Counted from the stretch's first letter, positions 46,621-61,200 are shown. The stretch: 64,000 nucleotides of DNA from Apis mellifera (GCF_003254395.2 NC_037648.1:13454330-13518329); one strand, 5' to 3'. The notes: generated by a model from the letters alone, not told the origin. Program-made: numbers and translations.

Positions 46621-48779
46621 TATATCCTCCCTACGTCCTCAGCTTCTGCAAGTGAACGCACTAAAGGGTCAGCATTCTGAGCATTTGCGTAAAGTATCCA
46701 GGCCCCGGTGCTAATATTTTGCTAATGGAGAAGAGGCGTTATTTAAAAAAAATTGTATATAAATTATTAATATTTATAGTTATCGAAAAAGTGCGAAAAA
46801 ACGAAAAACGTATAGGACACTTAAAAATAACAAATACACGCTCTAATAATAAGATCGTTAAAAAATGCCTTGTTTCGTGATCATAAGATTCCGTCTGATT
46901 ACATGATGGAAGTTAAAGGACGAATCATCGATATAGATAAATCAAGGCATTTGTTTAAATAACGTGGTCACAAAAAAAAAAAAAAAAGAAAACAAATAAT
47001 AATGACGTTATGTGATTCTCTAAAAGTTTCGGGGATCTAACTGTTTATAGCGATATAAACTAATCATTACGATAATTATGCGTACAGTTTAAAAAAAAAG
47101 TATCGTGTGTAATATTATAGATATTGTAGAATGCGAGACGACGCTACATAAAAAAAAGAAATCCAAGTTAAGAGCAAACTTAAACGGATCTCTACCATTA
47201 CTCAAAAATTATTTAATTATTTATTTATTGCGTATAAACGAATCTCTATTACTGACGTACGAATATGACCATAAAATAAGTTGCCCTAATTTAATCGATA
47301 TGATATGAGAAAAACTAACGTGTTTCCTTTTCTTTATAGAGATTAATTTGTAGGAATATTAGTAAAATGACATACCGAGAGGGCAAAAGAACAGGTATTT
47401 TTGGCTTTTGGCAGCACAAGCTTGCTTTTCCCTTTTTTTTTTTTTTTTTTTTGCACGCAAATTAGAATTGCACTCTGGTGCTTTCCTGTGATATAAAATG
47501 TAAGATTATTTAAAAAAAAATTGCAATTGTTTTTTATCATATTTGTAAAAAAACTAATAGATATAAATTATAAATCAATTTTTTTTATGAATTATAAATT
47601 TATGAATTATAAAGCAGGGATTTGTTTACTGCAATACATTTTTTAATAAAATAAAACAAAAAAATTCTTATTTGTTGAGAAATTATAAAGGAACAAATAT
47701 AAAAGCAGTTTGTCCGTGCCAAAGTGCTTAAATCAAAAATTAATATTATGTAAAGATTGCAATTTCTGATTTTGTACCTATCGAAATTGAAAAAAAAAAA
47801 ATGTTTTGTATCCTTGTTTCATCGTCCTCTCAATTTATCAGCCATATACGTCGTTATGTTGGAGAGAACTAATTTGAGATCTCTCTTGAAAAGAAAAGAA
47901 AAAAAAATAAAATATTCGTGCCATGGACCAGGTTAAATTCGAAAAATCCTGGTGCCTTCAAAAATATACTTACTTCTGTCAAGTAATCAGGCTCTTTAAA
48001 TTGTTTCGTTTATACTGTAAAGTCATCTTAAAAAAATGTATATTATTATATAATTAACGACCATATGCAATTTAAAAATTGTAGATATTTTTCATCGATA
48101 CAAGATTGCAATGTGATGCAATGATTCTGTTCTTGTAGATATCGCGAAGTATAAAAGAGGATTTTGTGTGAATAGGTTTTTTCTAAAATTGATTCTTTGT
48201 AAAAGGGTCTAATAATCATAGTTTCTATCAAATCTGTCGTTTCTAGTACTTCTACCAAGCCTGAAACATTTTACAATTCATAAAGACCTCAGAAAAAAAA
48301 AATGTCAATCATTTATAAATAGACACTGCCACTATATTTCATGACAAAGTTTTAATTATTTGTATTTCTCTAAATAATTACGCTTACATTACGTACTTAT
48401 TGGTAAATAATATTTCTTCTGAAGTCTTCATGTCTTATATTTAATACGATCATGTGACAATGTTTAAGAATACATATTTTTCATCCGGGGTCATCAACCT
48501 TCAGGTACCAATTAATAGCAATATACTTATCACGTGTGAAATTGATATATTTCAAAAGCAGAACTTGCAGATCACGAACGGTGTTTTAATCATCGACAAA
48601 AACGTGAATTATCATAAACACCGTTGTGAACAAGTGTATTAAATTTTTGAGTGCATACACTTCCCTGTCAATATGATCGAATGAATCGGTAAAAATTGCT
48701 TAATATATTAAGACGACCAACCAGGATGAACTGAGTTTGGTCAAATTCAGTTCTTATTTTATATGTACAAAAAAAGTTG
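46621..48779. other. tay 3' UTR and convergent spacer
   Basis: AT-rich, no supported gene. It follows the tay stop and precedes the RNPS1 stop, so it holds two converging 3' UTRs. Poly-A and poly-T runs occur near 46974 and 47431. Confidence 0.4.
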
Positions 48780-50106
48780 CTATCGAGAACTGCTTGAGCT
48801 TGATCTCGTGTAGCGACGATGCCGATGTCGTGGATTATTTGGGGGACTTCGCGATCGAGTTCTTGGTCTACGTCTTGGTGGCCGCGGGCTTCTACGACGA
48901 TTAATTGGTGGCGAACGTCTACGATAACGAGGAGGAGTATTTCTACCACCACCACCCCATCGTGGGGGCGCTCTTCTTCCCATTAAAGGTGACATTCTTC
49001 GCATCGGTAATGGTCGTGGTTTTGGTAATAATACTGGGGCAGCAGTAATTTCTTGGCCATCTATCTGTCCTGTAAATATCGTAAAATAATTGTTAAATGA
49101 CGTCGATATCTGTTAAGACAATAAGTGAAAAGAATTTTGAAATTTTATATTTACCACCATCCATATGTTTCATTGCATTTTCAGCTTCATCTGCTGTTTC
49201 AAATTCCACATAGGCAAACCCTCGTCCTTGATTTGGATGAAGCTTATCCATTGCAAAATCGACCATTTTTATCTGACCATATGTAGAAAAAATTTCCATA
49301 ATGTGTTCCTTAGTAACATTACGGGTTAGATGTCCAATATGTATTTTTGTTGGTCTAGGAATTGGTGATCTTTCCCTACGTTTTCTACGTGGTGAAGGTG
49401 ATCTATATAAAAAATCAAATGAAATAAAAAAAAAATTACAAATGGAACTATTGTTCACATCATTTGATTAATATTTTTACCTAGAGCGTCCTTTGGGTTT
49501 TGGTTTATCAATCACAGAATTACTACTCTTCTTTTTATCTTTTTCTCTATCTCTATCTCTGTCCCTATCTCTATCTCTTTCTCTTTCTCTTTCTTTTTCT
49601 CTTTCTTTTTCTTTATTATCATGTCTACGTGAAGCATCAACACTTTTGCTTCTACTTCGTTTTCTTCCTCTGTCTCTGGAGCTTCCAGAAGAACTTGCTG
49701 AACTAGTAGAAGTAGTACTAGATGTAGAGCTTGATCTGGAACTACTTCCACTACTTGTAGATGATGATCCTGAGCTACTATCTGAGGAACTGTAATACAT
49801 GAATAATAGAAGCAAAATGTAGATGTATGATTTTTCCTTTAATTTTTAGTATTATGAAAAAGATATTTATTTTCTTACCTACTGCCACTACTAGATGTAG
49901 AGCCAGCCCGCTTTTTTCTATCTCTTTCTCTACCTCTTTCCCTCTTATTTTCTTTATCAGTGACTTCGGTGTCGCTTTTACCCGTACTATCTTTACGACT
50001 GCGTGCCCTATGTTCACATGAAAACACCCGGTAATAACGAGGTTACAATTCAATGAGAAAAACAAGACCAAAACAATTAAAAAATAATACACATTACTTA
50101 CATCAT
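48780..50106 (-). CDS. Rnps1: RNA-binding protein with serine-rich domain 1 (RNPS1)
   Basis: Five minus-strand exons, 50106-50102, 50007-49879, 49789-49481, 49402-49155 and 49069-48780, join in frame to 326 residues. The first coding exon is only 5 nt, and the second Met codon is split by the intron. Order: a basic N-terminus, a Ser-rich domain, an alternating Lys/Glu/Arg/Asp tract, an RRM at about residues 165-245 with RNP2 IHIGHL and RNP1 RGFAYVEF, then a Gly/Pro/Arg-rich tail ending in RSSSSSSR. This is the RNPS1 layout; the protein joins the ASAP and exon-junction complexes, promotes splicing and links to mRNA surveillance in nuclear speckles. No oddity besides the tiny first exon. Confidence 0.95.
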
Positions 50107-53100
50107 AGTATGGTATAAATCTTCAGGTTATAGGCGTGGTTTCGTTCCTATAAACGACAGAAAACTTTGTTGAACGCCGTGCAAACGCCAATAATGGCGG
50201 ACGGTGCCGCTAAAAGATCGTCGCCTTTTCACAGAACGCGTTCTCACTATTAATTACGTATTAAACGATATTGCGTGCAAACAATATATGACACCAACAA
50301 TTAAGAACTTTATTTTATCAACGAATCATAATGGAATAATATACAAAGTTTATGAACTATACACAAAATTACCAATAAAATAACGCGGCGCTGGTGTCGT
50401 TATTCCCGCCGGGTTGCGACCATATCACCTGAAAATCCTACACAAACCTATGAAAATCTGACCATACCATAAAACGTCCATTTTAGAAGATATTAAAGTA
50501 ATCGCAAGATAAACTACTCGACTATTTTTTGTTTTAATATTATTTTTTCATTATAATTATATTCTATCATAATAAACAACGACTAATATAAAAATTATTA
50601 GTATTACTTAAATTATTTAATTATTTTAAGATCATAAAATAATTGTAAGCTTTTCTTATAGTCTTAAAAAATGATTTTTAATTTATATTTTACTTGTATA
50701 TTCATATATATTCGTATACTTAAACTAAAAATACGCATGCAAACTATACATTTTATAATCAATAAATTTTACTTACTTCAAAAACATGATCTTTTGGAAC
50801 TAAAAAAAATTATTAAAGTTACCTATTTTTAACATTTTGTAACTTGCAACATCCACGTGTAGATTTCAATCATCATTCATAAATTTAAAAGGCTATTTAT
50901 AATCTTCTTTATGAACACTTTATAATGTGCCGCGCTTTTTAAATTTGTATCTTAATAGAATTCCATATTTAATCTCTTATATTAAAAATATATCAATCTA
51001 ATAAAAAATTAAAAGAAAGATTTTCTAATATAATCAGAGTACAATCAGCTTATATTTCATGAGTTTTATTTTTGTAGATTGCTGCAGCGATACGTAAGTA
51101 CCGAAATGTATATGTATGTACATTTAAGTGATAATAACGAATTTAATATTTATGTACAAGTACACCAAATTATAAATACTAAACATTCGTCACATCTTAC
51201 ACATAATCCCCTAAAGCAATCCATTTTAACGTTGTACCGATTTTTCGTTTATTTTTATTTATTTTTTTTTTTTTTAAGTGCTTTTTATATAAATACTACG
51301 TAATCAGAGTGAAATATGGAAAATCGTACGTATTTTTATTTGTTTTGGCACAGCTCATTGTAAAGAAAAATAAAAATATATATAATTCGAAAAAAAAATA
51401 AGAAATAAGTAAATCGCGTTTTATCAGTAGCGCCAACATTGGAAGAAATATTTCTAATAATCTGTTGTATATCCACTGTTTCTGTTATCAAGAATATCAG
51501 ATATTGAAAAAATGTCCTTTTGGAAATATTCGATGTTTGATAAGCCTTTTAGCTGAACGATATGTGCTATTTGACAATAATAATTCGATTATCAATTTAT
51601 CGCAAGGTAACTGGGCACGCAATATTTCACGATTACCTTACGAATATACAGCTCGCAATTATTCATTAAGCCTGCATAATTGGTAATGTTGGTCTCGCAT
51701 ACAAGTACATAATACAGAAATCACATGCAATTTTTTTAAAAGCGGGATATATTACAAACTTAACAATAGCAGTAGATATACCAATAAATTTATGCAATAT
51801 ATATATTACAAAATTGTATTCTCCTTATTCTTGTTAACAAAATCCATTATTCATGTTTAGTATTTTTTTTTTATTCTATTATCGAGTACTTAGATCATCC
51901 ATCATTGTAAACATTTGAAACATGCCATTTGCTTTCTCGTCTAAATATTTTAAATATTCTCCTGGTATACATCCATTCGTCCATCCATGCTTTTTCTTTT
52001 AACATTCACACAGTTTTCTTTCATATATTCTTTTTAACTATTTTTCTTTTTTTTTTTTTTTTATTTCATAAAAATTAATTGATCATATTAGTGGTCACAT
52101 CGATAAAATCATCATTTATAACAAACAAATGAAATTATTAATCATTAAAGTCTTATATTTGTTTTATTATTTACGTATAAATATTGTTAAATATGTATAT
52201 TAAAAATTTGCTACACATTTCATTTTACACGATTATTTTACACAGAATTTGTTATTCTATCCCGATAATGACTTAAATCGATTAAGTAACGTTTTGTTAA
52301 CTGGACACGAACTCTTTTTTGCATCAATAAAGGTAGGACATTATACTAACAGGTTCGATTTTTATCCCGTTTATCGCTCTACTTTCATTTGTATGATTTA
52401 TTGTACGAAACAAAAAAACGAACACGATTGTAGGTAAAAATGGAGCTTAGAAATGTACGCAAAAATAATTTCTATATTTTTTGTTATTTGTCTAATAATA
52501 TATTTTGATAAGTAAAGAAGAAAAACAAAAGGAACGAAAATTAATTGATATTTAATTTTTAGAATTGAGTCATATCGTCACGGTATAAAAATCTAAACTG
52601 ACTTTATACTTTATTATACTAAAAAATATAATTATATACGTTGCTAAACGAAACAAAACTTGATCATTAGCAGTTATTGTTGCTTAGCAATTATTACTTA
52701 AGTGTTCGGAATTATTACTTCGTTGACGGTGATTTGTGACTTGATTTTTTTCAATTATCATCGATCCAAGCGCTTCTTCTTTGTAGATAAATAAACACAT
52801 TTTATCTCATATACATATTAAATCGAATACTTTTTAAACAATAATTAAACCAACAAATTTTGCTAATAACGTGACACAACAGTCTTATATTACGATAGAC
52901 TCCGATGTTGAACTTAATTATTTTTATCGATTTAATGTTCTTTTGAGTTCAACACGAAACATGGAACTTAATGTGTTTTCCATTGTAAATTACAATGAAA
53001 ATTATAAATACCAATGCTCATTTTCATTTTTTTACCAGAGAAAATTTTTTTGTCTATCGATTATCATTATTTCACTGAATATATTTCAACATCGTTCATG

Positions 53101-53321
53101 ATACGCATTGTACACTGAGGGTATCACTAATAACATGGATGAATGATGACTGCGTTTAACGTCTTTGTTCCCTTAGGAAAATAATTGGCCTTGTTCCACA
53201 TTGTTTCGGTGAATGTAGAGTTATGATAAATATGAATTAACATTTTGGGCCGGAAAAGTTTTATAATATCCCGACCTAATATCATTTGACGTAGACTGTT
53301 TAGCTGCTTCGATACGAAGAT
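50107..53321. other. Gene-poor spacer
   Basis: The first part (50107-50400) is the RNPS1 5' UTR and promoter, including an ATGGCGGAC (YY1/Pho-like) near 50194. The rest is AT-rich without recognisable genes; the part nearest 53321 is probably the ZDHHC8 3' UTR. Short frames here have no family resemblance. Confidence 0.4.
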
Positions 53322-53444
53322 TCAGACGGATATCTCGTAAGCGGCGTATATTCTTTCCTCTTTGGAACAGGAGACGCGCAATGACGGTAATTCTTGTACA
53401 ATCTCCGTCCAACTACAGGATGGTGCGGAGACCGTAAAGGTGGG
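53322..53444 (-). other. In-frame extension after the ZDHHC8 stop, ending again in YEISV
   Basis: Directly after the ZDHHC8 TAG (53447-53445) the same frame runs 40 codons to TGA (53324-53322). It ends ERIYAAYEISV, close to the ASVYDMNYEISV before the first stop. Codons for YEISV differ at three third positions and no others. The base after TAG is C, which favours leaky stops. Either readthrough or an alternative splice into this segment would give a second C-terminus with the same PDZ ligand. Confidence 0.6.
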
Positions 53445-56400
53445 CTATACAGATATCTCATAGTTCATATCGTAAACACTGGCGCGATCAGGCGTTGGAG
53501 TTGTGGGCCGTTGTGATCTGTTATCATTAGGCGCTGATACCATCTCCATAGAATCCGTCATTTCCAAAGCTCTAACAAAAGACATTGGTCTACGTCGAGT
53601 ATCGCTCGATGTTGGCGTAGTTGGCGTTGCCATTGTGGCTTTTCGCTTCACTTGTGGCGATTGGTGCGGTGGGAAGACTGGCACTCCACCCCTCATTGCA
53701 GGATGGTACGCCGCTCTAGGAGCATTAGCGTACAATTGTTGCGTAGGACTTGTTGGATTAGAACGGTAATAATCGTATGACGGTGGAGGTCTTTGCGAGG
53801 GCGACTGATGTGTCGTTGCATTTGTCGTTCCGCTTGGAACAGGATAGCTGCCTGGAGAATTATCTTTCCACATATAGACACCACGTTGGGGTGAACCCGC
53901 TAATTCTCGAATATTGTCGACGGTATTATTAGTTCTTGAGTACGAATGATCCGTACCTTGACGAACAAGCTCACTTTCTGACAAGAAACGCCGCTGCGGA
54001 CTGTAACCAGTTACGACAGCACCACTAGCAGCACCAATACCAGTATTATTTCCTTGCTGTACATCATAATAAGTTGGCGCGTCGTTTACTCCTATAAAAT
54101 CTGGCCGACGAACCTGCGTCGGTGTTCCTGGATTTGATCTGTAACAGAGATAAAATATATTGACCTCTGTGCTTATAAATTTCGCGCTTGATAATTGAAT
54201 ACTTGACAAATGCACAATAATACAGTGAACCAAGATGAATATGCGAGTGCTGAGCATTGTAGCCATACAAATACGGCTCTGGCGAGACATAGAGGAAAGA
54301 GAGAGAACAGCGCATCATTCCTATTATAAAAATTAGCATCTATCCAATAAAAAGTAAAACGTAGCGAATCTAGGATATACATGTGTGGACATTTACTTGC
54401 GTGTTGATTAACTGATACATCTATATTGATATTTGTGCACAACATGTTTCACCGGTTCTATCTATCTTAAATATTTTTATTATCTTCAAATAAACATTGT
54501 TTTTCATATTTCATGTATAAAATAATATTTATTTTCATTTATATTCAAAATTATATGCATTGAACATTTCTTAAAAATAATAGAATAACCAAAATATTGA
54601 ATATATAAAAAATAATGAATTTTAAATATATTTTAATATTTTTTTTTTATAATTAAAATTTCTATTCTATAAAATTTAAATTAAAAAAAATTAAATATCC
54701 TTTTTGAAAAATAAAAATTGATTTTTAGATTTGTTTTATTATTTTCTAAATAAAAATTATCATTATGTTTTTCTTGTACCTATACAATTTTTATTCATAC
54801 ATTATTGTTCATGTATTATTTGAGATAATAGAATATTTAAAGTGGATAAAATTAGTGAAACACGTGTACATTTAGATTGAAGTATGCGTTTTTCTTAAAT
54901 ATACATGTATATATACATATATATTACTATAATGAGAATAATAATAATAATAATATATGTATATATAAAGAAAGATATATATGTAAGGAATATACGCAAG
55001 AAAGCATAACTTTAAACTACGATATGTCCTCGTAGGATGAAGTTCGTGTTTACCTGCAGTAGGTCGCAACATGATGGTAGAAAGCAGCTCCTTGCAGTTA
55101 CCACCCCCTGCAGTGGGACACAAACTTATCTATATACCATATATCTTGTAATAATGTACATGCAGAGAAACTAATTCTCTACGATATTATTGTGATCTAC
55201 AACGCGCAACATTTCTTTTTTTGTCACGTTCCTTCGTCATTCAGAAGGTGAGAATACTGACAAAAAGGTGAGAGAATAAAGGAAGAAAGAATAAGAGCAA
55301 GAGTGAGGTGTTCATAGTGAAGGATAGGGATTTGAAGTAAACAGGCTTCACATCATATTGAGAGGTAGCAAACAGGACATTGAAAAAGGAGATTGTTCAA
55401 TTTATATTGGTAGCGTGCTCAAGAAATGCAATGTAAACTATTACTAAATGGCGCTTCCCTCTTATTCTCTACAACGAGATAAATTTTTGTGCAATGTGAA
55501 AACGCCGCGACATAAATTAAGAAAAAAAAAAAAAAAAAAAAAGAAAAATATTCATCTAAAAATTGAATACTCCAAAAATATTTTATGTATTCACGGAATA
55601 AAAGAAATATTAAGAAATATTATAAATATTTATATCATAAAAGATTGTATTACATACGATATATATATTTGCACATATTTTTCTTTCTTTCAAAATAGAT
55701 TTAATTTGGATTTATAATTGTTCTATTTGAAAATAATAGATAAGCATAGTATACCTGCGAATTGGACTGGAAATGGCAAGTGGAGTTGGTACTCCAATAG
55801 CTTTAATCCGTTGTGTTGTTGGACTAGCACCCCCCTGACCTTGGCTTCTTTGAGAAGCTGTAGCTGGTGACCCACTTGCTTCTGGCGATAATGGATCGGG
55901 CGTATGGCTTCGGGAGCCATTCATTCCCCTATAGGTATTGATAATATACCTTACGTATATTAGAAAAAAAATTAACAAACGATATATCATTTATTGTCAT
56001 TTTTTATTTTACCTTGGCCTTGGATGAGGGCTGCCTCTAGTGTGATGCATTGGATGGCGATGTTGCGATGGTGGAGGATGCCTGGGAGATTCACTATTCT
56101 CCACAGGCGGCAGGAAGAAATTGCTTTTAGAACCATGTCTTTGTACTGGCGGCGTAGGTTCACAATCCGCAGACTGTGACGCAGTAGGTTCCATGTCTGT
56201 ATCTGATCCGTCTCGTCCAGGAGACAACTGGAAACAACAATAAACAAATTGATGCTGTCTCCATTATAATAAAAAATTAATGTATCTTACTAAATTATTA
56301 TAGCACGCTTTTGTACAATAATAACGCACATTTCTTAGAAATATAGACGTTCAACCAGGATGGGTAAGGAACAGGGAACTGAACAGAAAATAACTGCATC

Positions 56401-58265
56401 TTTCCAACGTTGTAAATAAGATATTACTGAGAGGAAGAATCGTCGCTTGAAATGCTTGAACTCTAAAGAAAGAAACTCGGAATTAACGAATAAATGTTTA
56501 AAACTTTAAAAATCGTGCAATCGTCTTTTTAAACATGTTAAGATACGCACTACATCTACAATTTGCAATGTATAACTTATTGAAGCTTCGAAGCGCGGAA
56601 AAGAATAGTATAGCACGAACCTGAAAGATTAAGTAAAGCAGAGTGAATTATGTATCTATAATAAAACTACATACAACTCGTCAAACATCAAAAAAGCGTT
56701 AAAATCACATGCTAGAAAGGAAGAGCTATTTATACTTGTAAAATCTTCTTGTATGTAATATCAGAAGTGTTAAGCAAAGTTGCACTAGCTCTTACCTTAT
56801 TGTAAGCATTTGAACTGGCATTTCTAACACCATTGCTGCTATCCATGTAGGTTTTTACCTGGTTCTCACTGCCTATAGTCGATATCTCAGATGTAGAAAC
56901 TCCACGCCGTTTTCCTGAATACTTTTCAGGCTTAATCAAACTGAAATATATAAATATAAATTTATAATTATTTTTCTGTTTAAATTTAAATTAAGGATTA
57001 ATATTATTGTATATTTACATATATTAATATTACCTGGGATATTGTGGTCCAAATTGCGTATAACAGCAATTATGTAAGCAACCATGAGAAAAAGGATTGT
57101 AGCCTCCATTAAATTTACCCGTTACCTGTTCATTTGTTGTACGTCCTCGAGAAACAAGTACTACATGAAAACCAGTCAATCCAAAAATTGGAATGAATAA
57201 AAGTATAACCACTCCCATGAGTACAAGTCTATTTTATATTTAAGGATATTTTATATTATATAAGATGTAAGATTATAAATATATAACAAAAATATATATC
57301 ATTCAAGATATTAAATGTTATATAAATCATTCATGGTATTTGCAGCTTAGATGAATGATGGCCAAATATTCAATATATTAAATCTTATGTTAAATAAATT
57401 ATATTATTTTGCAATGCAATTGCAAATATCAATTCAGGAAAAAAGGATACGCAACAATAGTGTCCACTTCACCTAACTGTTGTTTACGTTCCAATACAAA
57501 ATATAGGCAAAGTCCAAATATACTGAGCATATGAAAACTAAGTGACAGGAGGAAGAAAAAAAAGAATCTATAATTCCTCCTGCCAATACAGTTGTTTACC
57601 CATGGGCAGTGATGATCAAATGTCTAAAAATATAAAAAAAGAATTAAATTTAAAAAAAATAATCACTCAAAGTATATTTAATACATACCTCAATACAATG
57701 ATTACACACACTACAATGTGAACAACGTGGAGGTCTATAGAATTTGCATGTGACACACCATTTCATGCGAACTGTAATACCATTGATTTCTACATTTTTA
57801 TATAATGGAGCATGGAAATCATCTTCTCTATCCTCGTCAGGAGGTGCTTAAAAAAATAAAATTATACTTTTTCAGCAACTATCAGAAGTTTATTTGATGA
57901 TTCTTTGATTTGATGTATGAACATACCTTTTGGAATAACACCTGGATCCATAAATGTTGCTAGTGTAAAATTTGCCAAAACAAAAAAGGTAATGACTCCT
58001 TGAAGAGCAGGTACCCATGTTCCCCATCGAAACACGTAATATTGGCATCTACAAGATTCAAAAAATATATGACGAACACTCATTTTGATAAATTGGCACA
58101 ATCTTGAAAATGAAAACAGGAGCGCAAACATTGCAACCACTCACGAGAAGACAGACATGTGTACGAAACTTACGGAAAACAGAAGAAGAGTGTCGTAGTG
58201 CTGAGTAGAGCTGTCCAGGCAAACGTAGCTGGTAGATATCTTGTCTTCACATCGCATTTCGGCAT
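53445..58265 (-). CDS. Zdhhc8: Palmitoyltransferase ZDHHC5/8
   Basis: Nine minus-strand exons join in frame to 655 residues: 58265-58174, 58048-57927, 57846-57689, 57623-57451, 57228-57034, 56940-56796, 56227-56013, 55928-55755 and 54138-53445. Start MPKCDVKTRYLPATFAWTA. Membrane helices lie at about residues 12-30, 44-62, 147-166 and 184-205. The Cys-rich domain (RPPRCSHCSVCNHC) leads to the catalytic DHHC at residues 127-130 in TFDHHCPWVNNCIGRRNYRF. It S-acylates membrane proteins via a Cys-acyl intermediate. The long cytoplasmic tail is Ser/Pro-rich and ends in YEISV, the PDZ ligand typical of ZDHHC5 and ZDHHC8. A 54-nt candidate exon at 55107-55054 lies in the last intron, and a second in-frame YEISV end follows the stop. 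Confidence 0.95.
55054..55107 (-). other. Candidate 54-nt alternative exon of ZDHHC8
   Basis: In the last intron a CACTGCAG acceptor and a CTGCAG/GTAAAC donor frame 54 nt. The length is a multiple of three, but carried into the phase of the neighbours it reads Arg-Gly-Trp-stop. Inclusion would truncate the tail before the PDZ ligand. It may equally be chance. Confidence 0.2.
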
Positions 58266-61200
58266 TCTGTACACTCCACTTCGTGGTCGACAATTAACGA
58301 ATTATTAATGGGTAAGATTTCTGCTACCAGAAAACATGGCCGCGTCCATCGGCGCTACTTATTTGCAAGTTGTGCGATCCGTATTTAGCACGGATTTCCA
58401 TTTCCACTATGCCTATACATCCGTGGCATCTTGATAATTGTTCTGTCTATTACTCGCGCGTCACTTCAGCAAAAACATCCGTAATGTGATTAATATTTAA
58501 GCGCTTCTGCATACACGATCCGCGAACACACTACCTTGCTGACATACATATATATTATGTACATATATCGTGCACAGATAGTGAGCCGTGCCCCCTGTAA
58601 CACGAGTGTTCCACAATACGATCCACTGAGACCTTGTGGTTCGCTTTCATAATTTTCCTTTCTTATAGAATTGCATTCATAGTTTAATGATGCTTAACAA
58701 TATCGTTGCATGCGATACTTCCAAAATCTTGCAATTTCGAATTTTGTGTTTATCGACAGAAAGTATTAATAGTTTTTACAAAAAACTTCTTTACCGACGC
58801 AATCTTTCTTTATTCAAGTGATGAAAGTGACTCTTGAATCAAATGATTCAAATTCTTCTCAGTTATTTTTTCTATTTCTTCATTTAATAAATGATTTGTG
58901 TTGGAAATAAGTATAATCTTATTTTGTAAAATAAATTTTAAATTGTAGAATGATTGAATTTATTACATTTCTCTTTTCTTTTAGAAAGAATAATGTGCAA
59001 TTAAAGTTTATATAATCATAAAAATCGAATAAAAAAATCGAATAGCCGATTATATCGAAGGATCATTATAATTTTGTGTTATTTTTTATATAAAAAAAAA
59101 ACATGAAAATATTAGTTTAAAATTTATAATAACCAATAAAAAACTGAAGTAGAAGAAACGTTGCGATGATGCTATATTAGGAAATATGGCAAGAGGCCAA
59201 CCAGATGGCAAATTATAAATTAAAGAAAGGAATCTCATCAATAGAAATTATTTCAAATCAATAAGGTGTTTCATAATATATTTTCATCTGATAAATTCGA
59301 TACAATCGTTTTACTAATTTGTATTATCATTTATAATCAAACAATGATACATTATGTTTATGTAACATATTTTTAAAACTAAAATTGGAATATATTACCA
59401 ATATTATTAATAATATTTATATCATTTGTGTTGTGCATTTGAAAATTAGAATAAAATTATGTCATCATATACAAAAGAATATTAATATATTAAACTTAGC
59501 TATAAATCACCGTTATTACGTAATAATTATTTATAACAAATGTGAAATTCAAAATAAATTTATATTTTTTTCAATCTCTATTATCTAATACGCTTCAAAA
59601 TTTTTAGTAGTTATATTTACGATTATATAATATTGTTTACATTTTCTTTAATTTTTATTTTTTAAACTTTTTTATTAATTAGAAAAAAATTAAAAAATTA
59701 AAAGTTAAAATGAATTATCCTTAATAAATTTCATAGGATCTTTTAAAAATATTAACTCAAATATAAAATATAATATAAATTAATTCATAGATAAATAATC
59801 TATTTTCTTTGTTTTATTTTTGTAATCGTATTATTCTTTCAGAAATTCAATAAATAGCGTTCGAAAAAAAAAAAAAACGATAATCCTCAGATAAACTTTA
59901 AACTTTGAGACCGAAAATGATCCGCAATGATGGTTCAATGATATCGATACGCTATATTGAAAGTTTTATATATATAACGAATTTCGAATAGAGACTGATC
60001 TACGCCACGAGTAAAAATGGAAGAGATGTTATTATTAGGGGAATTTATTTTTCTTAAGAGGTAATTTTGAGATGGTGGATCACCGAGGGCGGTATCCGCA
60101 TGCCTCTTTAACGAGTCGGTTTCCGACTACGGCCCCTTGCCAACGATGATTTTCAGAAACTTGGCACCCGAACGTAATTGCTTTTGCACGCTCGAAACGC
60201 CGTTGTCACTCCTCAGTGAGCATTGATGAGAGTAGCGCGTGGTGAATGTTATCTATAATAACCACGGCAACCACGACCACGATGATGATGGTGACGATGA
60301 TGCTCTGGCACCGAAAATATTTCTAATGAGACAAATTTACATATAACGTGTCCGTTGGCTGATTTTCATACGGTGCCCCTCCACCGTTTTGAAACGATTG
60401 AATGAAAACTAGTACAAATATTTCACATTCCACTGTCATCCGAAACGAAAATCTTGTACACGCGTGTCTATCACGGTTAATTGATTCACCTGATATTATT
60501 TATAGCCACCGATTATATATTTCTTCGTGGATAACAATTTCTCTCCATTCTGTCTCAAACTGTCATTCTCAATTTCAAATTGTTGTTCCACTTTTGTTAC
60601 GCTGAAATAAAATAATGGAAATCTTCTCCTCCATGAAATATTATTACGTATTATTATTACGTAATCGGCGATAATTTGTCCGCTGTAATGCGAAAAGCAG
60701 ATTTACTGTTTCGATTCATTTTGTAATTTAATTGGTAGATGACACTACTACGCTACGTATCGCTTTCATTTCGATATTTGAACGATTAGAAAGTCAAATA
60801 AATTTTAGAAACATCTTTCTTTTAAATTAGAATTAGAAAGAGAAATATTATTTTAATAGAGGTTTGGAACTAATCAATTCTTCACTATTTACTGATCATT
60901 ACTGATGCATTAGAACGATTTGTTTAAACGAGGAGTGGTTTAGTACCGGCAATTTTGGAATGTTTACGAGGTTGAGAAGAATAATAACCGCAGAACAGTT
61001 GTTCCCAACCAGTTTCTATCCGTGTTCGTAGAAAATTTCGCTTCCGACCTATATTTTCGAGTTCGAAAAATGCGTAAAAATCGCTGATGAATCATCTTGA
61101 AAGTGTCCCAGGATTCGTTATATTTTTGCTGTACAGCAAGCCAGGTAGAAGTTAGTGTTGTAATGGTTTGCAATGCGTAGGTAGTATCTAATGTAAGAAC

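Noticed and set aside
50191..50250. Short plus-strand frame starting MADGAAKRSS opposite the RNPS1 5' UTR
   Set aside because: Only 19 codons; the ATGGCGG context is better explained as a YY1/Pho-like promoter motif.
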